9,194 bases of DNA, taken from positions 1 through 9,194 of the forward strand of contig JAIRLS010000205.1 of NCBI GenBank assembly GCA_031259205.1, written 5' to 3'. The stretch's first letter is position 1, and each line of letters opens with the position of its first letter. The notes below the pieces were generated by a model that saw nothing but the letters and a program-made list of their open reading frames with translations, searched no databases and had not been told where the DNA came from. Shown here piece by piece: positions 6,367 through 9,194 of the stretch. The translations under genes were made by a program, and so were the position numbers. This stretch comes from Bacteroidales bacterium (GTDB lineage: Bacteria; Bacteroidota; Bacteroidia; Bacteroidales; UBA4181).

Positions 6367-7242
6367 ATGGAAAATGTCGATTCCTATATACGCTATTTGG
6401 AATACGAAAAACGGTATTCTCCTCATACGATAGCTGCCTATCGCAGGGATTTGTTACAGTTTAGCGGATTTTTGCAAAAAGATAACCGTTCGATAGGGAA
6501 AGCCGATTTCAGGCATGTCAGGGGATGGATTGCCGCATTGGTTGCCGAAGGCGTTACGCCTCGTTCCATTAACCGGAAAATAGCGACATTACGTTCTTTT
6601 TACGGATATCTGCTCAAAGAGAACCTGTCGGAAGTCAATCCCATGGAAAAAGTCGGTTTACTGAAAACGGACAGGCCTCTCCCTGTTTTCATTACCGCAG
6701 AGAAAATGGATAACATGCCGGAACAGTTTTCGGAAACAGATGATTTTTCTGCCATTCGGGATAGAACCGTCATCGAACTCCTTTACCTGACGGGAATGCG
6801 CTTGTCGGAACTGATTCACCTCAAGGAAAACGACGTAGACATGGTCGGCATGACGGTAAAAGTGCTGGGAAAACGGAATAAACAGCGAATTATCCCCTTG
6901 CTGCCGGAATTTGGCTTGTTCCTGAAGAAGTATCTGTTGCTGAAAAAGGCGGCTTTTCCGGTTGCGGAGTGGCTGTTTGTGCTGGATTCCGGCAAACCGT
7001 TGTATCCGAGATGGGTGCAACGACTGACCGAAAAATGGTTAGGAGCGGTCACTACCCAGAAAAAGCGCAGTCCGCATGTACTGCGTCACAGTTTCGCCAC
7101 CCATATCCTTGATAACGGAGCCGACCTAAACGCCATCAAAGAGATGTTAGGCCATTCCAATCTGGCTGCAACACAAGTATATACGCACAACAGTTTGAAA
7201 CGGATTAAAAAAATTTATCAACAAGCCCATCCACGGGCATAA
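6367..7242 (+). CDS. Tyrosine recombinase, XerC/XerD type, 291 aa
   Basis: This is a site-specific recombinase of the Xer type, which resolves chromosome dimers at dif near the terminus. It has an N-terminal SAM-like core-binding domain (about 1-90; SPHTIAAYRRDL) and a C-terminal catalytic domain (about 105-291). All catalytic residues are present: R145 (TGMRLSEL), K169 (in LGKRNKQR), H237 and R240 (HVLRHSFATH), H263 (LGHSNL) and nucleophile Y272 (QVYTH). The length is normal for XerC/XerD. Its stable place between rpsU and hpf argues for a housekeeping Xer rather than an element integrase, and I see no inverted repeats or attachment sites nearby. In this position it is usually named XerC in databases, but sequence alone does not let me separate C from D. 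Confidence 0.92.
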   Translation: MENVDSYIRYLEYEKRYSPHTIAAYRRDLLQFSGFLQKDNRSIGKADFRHVRGWIAALVAEGVTPRSINRKIATLRSFYGYLLKENLSEVNPMEKVGLLKTDRPLPVFITAEKMDNMPEQFSETDDFSAIRDRTVIELLYLTGMRLSELIHLKENDVDMVGMTVKVLGKRNKQRIIPLLPEFGLFLKKYLLLKKAAFPVAEWLFVLDSGKPLYPRWVQRLTEKWLGAVTTQKKRSPHVLRHSFATHILDNGADLNAIKEMLGHSNLAATQVYTHNSLKRIKKIYQQAHPRA

Positions 7243-7254
7243 AACAAAAAGTCT

Positions 7255-7554
7255 ATGGATATTAAAATTAATTCGGTACATTTCGACGCCGACCAGAAGT
7301 TGATCGCTCTTATCAACAAAAAACTCACTAAGTTAGCGCAGTTTTTCGATGGAATCATAAGCGCGGAAGTATTTTTACGTTTGGAAAAGGTGCAGAGTGA
7401 CGAAAATAAAATCGTGGAAATCAAATTGTCCATTCCGGGCAATGACCTGTTTGTCAAAAAACAGTCCAAAACCTTTGAAGATGCGTTCAACAAAGGAATA
7501 GAGTCGCTTAGTAGGCAGGTGACCAAGCACAAGGAAAAACTCAGGAACAAGTAA
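7255..7554 (+). CDS. hpf: Ribosome hibernation promoting factor (short form), 99 aa
   Basis: This protein belongs to the HPF/RaiA (YfiA) family. It binds the decoding region of the 30S subunit in stationary phase or stress and silences ribosomes. The N-terminal pattern fits the family: MDIKINSVHFDADQKLIALINKKLTKL, then EVFLRLEKV and VEIKLSIPGNDLFVKKQSKTFEDAFNKGIESLSRQV. At 99 residues it is the short form with only the ribosome-binding domain; there is no C-terminal dimerisation domain as in long HPF. It starts 12 bases after the recombinase stop, so it is probably cotranscribed with rpsU and xer. It ends convergent to a TonB-like gene 65 bases away. No clear terminator hairpin with a T-run lies in that gap. 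Confidence 0.93.
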   Translation: MDIKINSVHFDADQKLIALINKKLTKLAQFFDGIISAEVFLRLEKVQSDENKIVEIKLSIPGNDLFVKKQSKTFEDAFNKGIESLSRQVTKHKEKLRNK

Positions 7555-7619
7555 ATTCGCTGTTTCCCGCTCATGTCGCGTTGAATTTTTCCGCTGAATG
7601 ATTCCTCGCGAAAGTCGTC

Positions 7620-8375
7620 CTATTGAGCGACAAAAAGATAGGTAATAGTGCCGTGTTGCTTGGCAGGCGCCGCAGGCGAATCGTTGAACCGTGAACGTTC
7701 GGCATCGCGTTTGGCAGCATCCACCAGACAAGGATCAGACAGATCGGACAGTTGTTTATTGACTTCGGCCTGCAATACGTATCCTCTGGTATTGACAACG
7801 ATATTCATCACTATTTTGCCTTTTCCCGAACATTTGTACACGGGCACCGGCATCCATGTATGGCGACGACCGGCCAGTTCGTAGGATACGGTAGTAGGCC
7901 CCCTGTATATGGTCCTCTCTCCGGCGCTGTTTTCGGGGTATTTTTCGTCATAAACGCTCTCGTCCTTCGCTTTTTCGAGTTCTTTGGATGTTTCGGCCAA
8001 ATCGGGCGGGTCGATAATGTTCATTTCCGTTTTGATGTCCCGAACCATCTTTTCGATATTTTCCACTGCTTTTTGTTCGGCCGTATTAACGGGAAGATTG
8101 CGTACGCTGTACTCTTCGTTCATCTTTTCCACAAATTCCTGCACGCTTTCCTGAGGGTTTGCCGGTTCCTCCTGTTCTTCAGGCAGCATTTGCACAAACT
8201 CAATCGGAATATCAGTAAGATTTTCCGCAAAGGCGCTGATTTTCAGTATTAATGCTATGGAAACAAGCAGCAAATGAAGAGCGATGGTTACCAAAATACC
8301 AACGGCATGTTCATCCAGCCAGAGCAGCAAACTTTGGAATCCGTGACTGATGTAGTCGATTGTTTTCCTGATCAT
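7620..8375 (-). CDS. TonB-like energy-transducing protein, 251 aa
   Basis: This is a single-span inner-membrane protein of the TonB type. A cytoplasmic N-terminus (about 1-23) is followed by one transmembrane helix (about 24-46, LVTIALHLLLVSIALIL) and a periplasmic spacer (50-160). The spacer is acidic with a coiled-coil-like stretch (about 75-140) rather than long Pro-Lys/Pro-Glu repeats. The C-terminal domain (about 172-251) reads PVPVYKCSGKGKIVMNIVVNTRGYV ... LVDAAKRDAERSRF ... GTITYLFVAQ, which fits the TonB_C fold used by Bacteroidetes TonB and related proteins. TonB passes proton-motive force from ExbB/ExbD to outer-membrane receptors; no exbB or exbD is in the window. Because the spacer lacks the usual proline-rich region, it could instead be a TonB/TolA-related protein of other function. 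It has its own promoter element and converges on hpf. Confidence 0.78.
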   Translation of the reverse strand: MIRKTIDYISHGFQSLLLWLDEHAVGILVTIALHLLLVSIALILKISAFAENLTDIPIEFVQMLPEEQEEPANPQESVQEFVEKMNEEYSVRNLPVNTAEQKAVENIEKMVRDIKTEMNIIDPPDLAETSKELEKAKDESVYDEKYPENSAGERTIYRGPTTVSYELAGRRHTWMPVPVYKCSGKGKIVMNIVVNTRGYVLQAEVNKQLSDLSDPCLVDAAKRDAERSRFNDSPAAPAKQHGTITYLFVAQ

Positions 8376-8395
8376 TCTAATTTGAGATTTTTGCG

Positions 8396-8403
8396 CAAAG
8401 ATA
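8396..8403 (-). promoter_or_regulatory. Bacteroidetes -7 promoter element for the TonB-like gene
   Basis: The complement reads TATCTTTG followed by CGC, an exact TAnnTTTG match. Transcription would start near 8389, 14 bases before the ATG at 8375. The corresponding -33 region falls in the last codons of the protease gene. Confidence 0.6.
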
Positions 8404-8421
8404 ATGCAAACACAGAAAACA

Positions 8422-8844
8422 TCATGCGGTTCTTATCACTAAATGTCGTTTTTTATAATTGATCACCGACTGATGGGCTAACAGGAAGTCGCTGCCGATC
8501 AACCCGACCACCTGTTTGGATGTGAAACGCCTGTAAATACTGTTGATGTAGCTCATATCCATAAGTACCACTTGCCACTCTTTCTTTTTCAGTTTACCGA
8601 TCTTAAAACTGCGGATGATTCCGAAACCGGTAGCTACTTCGCCGGCATTGATTCCAGCCGAATGAATTTCGGGCTGCGCTTCTTTGGGAATTTCAGGAAT
8701 CACGGCAATGTCGAATACGGTCTGCGAAGCGCCGGTGTCTATCAGCAAATCACAAGTTTTGCCGTTGATATTTCCGGTAACAAACAAATGATAACTGTTT
8801 TCTTCATCCAGTCTGACAACTTCCATTGGAATAATACTCTTCAT
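8422..8844 (-). CDS. Retropepsin-like aspartic protease, 140 aa
   Basis: This is a small single-domain protein of the clan AA (retropepsin-like) aspartic protease fold, which acts as a homodimer with one catalytic aspartate per chain. The active-site motif LLIDTGAS (33-40, catalytic D36) is exact, with an upstream strand pattern (HLFVTGNINGKTCD). The second conserved segment, VVGLIGSDFL (112-121), corresponds to the family's hydrophobic-GLIG-D-L psi-loop. There is no signal peptide or membrane segment, so it is probably cytoplasmic. The substrate is unknown. No reverse transcriptase or integrase genes are near, so it is a stand-alone bacterial protein and not part of a retroelement. The ATG at 8844 sits 13 bases after the predicted transcription start; a second ATG at codon 7 is possible. 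It is transcribed in the same direction as the TonB-like gene but with a separate promoter. Confidence 0.85.
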   Translation of the reverse strand: MKSIIPMEVVRLDEENSYHLFVTGNINGKTCDLLIDTGASQTVFDIAVIPEIPKEAQPEIHSAGINAGEVATGFGIIRSFKIGKLKKKEWQVVLMDMSYINSIYRRFTSKQVVGLIGSDFLLAHQSVINYKKRHLVIRTA

Positions 8845-8863
8845 ACTTGTATCTAATAATTTT

Positions 8864-8871
8864 CAAATATA
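8864..8871 (-). promoter_or_regulatory. Bacteroidetes -7 promoter element for the protease gene
   Basis: The complement reads TATATTTG, an exact TAnnTTTG match in an AT-rich setting. The predicted start near 8857 leaves about 13 bases of leader. A -33 TTTG is not clear. Confidence 0.55.
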
Positions 8872-9141
8872 CGATTTTTTTTCCATATCTCATTTGTATT
8901 TCGCAGGTAGAGGCAACAAGACAGGGGCAAACCCTCTCTCTGTGTATACTATCCTTGTTCATAATATGAGAAATATACCTGATGCGGTATGATTTTGCGA
9001 TGGGTTGCACCGAACTCCGCTTCGTTCCGGTTGGCCTGCGGGGAATCGGGAGGGGGGGATGCGCATTTTCTATTGATCCCTAACTCCGCAAAAGTCAGGT
9101 AGTTATTTTCTATAAAATATTAATATTTAAACTATTACACC
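8872..9141. other. Intergenic region, right part of window
   Basis: I see no gene. An open frame on the minus strand from 9010 overlaps the protease start in another frame and has no family features. Structures visible: a possible nested stem at about 8915-8959 (AACAAG with CTTGTT; inside it ACAG with CTGT and GGG with CCC); a hairpin at 9009-9031 (ACCGAAC with GTTCCGGT, one bulge); an unusual G-run near 9050-9058; and a 14-bp AT-only palindrome at 9115-9128. None matches an RNA family I can recognise. Confidence 0.45.
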
Positions 9142-9179
9142 GATTTTATAGGCTACCTAATTAGGTAGCCTATAAAATC
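9142..9179. promoter_or_regulatory. Perfect 38-bp palindrome, probable operator
   Basis: The right arm TTAGGTAGCCTATAAAATC (9161-9179) is the exact reverse complement of bases 9142-9160, with no spacer. It contains four half-sites in regular alternation: TAGG (9149), CCTA (9156), TAGG (9162) and CCTA (9169). A TAnnTTTG element starts 6 bases after its end, so the palindrome covers the -33 region and the spacer of that promoter. This placement suits a repressor bound as dimers. The TTAGG/CCTAA half-sites recall operators of DtxR/IdeR-type metal regulators, but that identification is an inference. A terminator is less likely because there is no loop and no gene ends here on the plus strand. Confidence 0.7.
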
Positions 9180-9184
9180 CTGCA

Positions 9185-9192
9185 TACTTTTG
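9185..9192 (+). promoter_or_regulatory. Bacteroidetes -7 promoter element at right edge
   Basis: TACTTTTG matches TAnnTTTG exactly. Transcription would start near 9199, beyond the window, so the gene it serves is not visible. Its upstream half is occupied by the 38-bp palindrome. Confidence 0.6.
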
Positions 9193-9194
9193 TT

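Noticed and set aside
6367..7242. Tyrosine recombinase as the integrase of a mobile element
   Set aside because: Its place between rpsU and hpf, its housekeeping Xer length and the lack of flanking repeats or cargo genes argue for a chromosomal Xer protein.
9142..9179. 38-bp palindrome as a transcription terminator
   Set aside because: It has no loop and no immediate T-run, no plus-strand gene ends nearby, and it sits directly upstream of a -7 promoter element.

Overview
The window looks like chromosomal DNA from a member of the Bacteroidales/Bacteroidetes. Three things point there. Near-perfect copies of the Bacteroidetes sigma-70 -7 element (TAnnTTTG) lie just upstream of several genes, with very short leaders and no clear Shine-Dalgarno sequences. 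The order rpsU, xer recombinase, hpf is typical of the group. So are a PhoB-like regulator/kinase pair and a TonB-like protein. All functional calls come from reading motifs by eye; no database search was possible.

Layout, left to right. Bases 1-251 hold no gene I can name, although both strands are open toward the left edge. An exported protein of unknown function (252-917, +) is followed by a 370-base gap with a hairpin and a 7-bp tandem repeat (1249-1301). A two-component system on the minus strand (regulator 3281-2607, kinase 2610-1288) ends inside that repeat: the kinase stop codon is part of a repeat unit. A 91-base divergent promoter region (3282-3372) separates it from a tight plus-strand operon: panC, panD, an LPG-synthase/UPF0104-type membrane protein, and a nucleotidyltransferase-fold protein whose catalytic motif is lost. 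panC and panD are 4 bp apart and the later genes join by 4-base ATGA overlaps. Next come rpsU, whose likely promoter sits inside the end of the previous gene, a Xer tyrosine recombinase and hpf. On the minus strand, converging on hpf, are a TonB-like membrane protein and, upstream of it, a small retropepsin-like aspartic protease, each with its own -7 element. The last 350 bases hold no convincing gene. They end in a perfect 38-bp palindrome next to a -7 element, which looks like an operator/promoter for a gene beginning just outside the window.

How the genes work together: panC and panD cover the last two steps unique to vitamin B5 synthesis (beta-alanine production and its ligation to pantoate). 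rpsU and hpf are ribosome genes, one for translation and one for hibernation. The kinase/regulator pair forms one phosphorelay. Most of the window is ordinary core genome. The points most worth a second look are the palindromic operator, the catalytically dead nucleotidyltransferase-like gene kept in the pan operon, and the heptamer repeat at the kinase stop codon.
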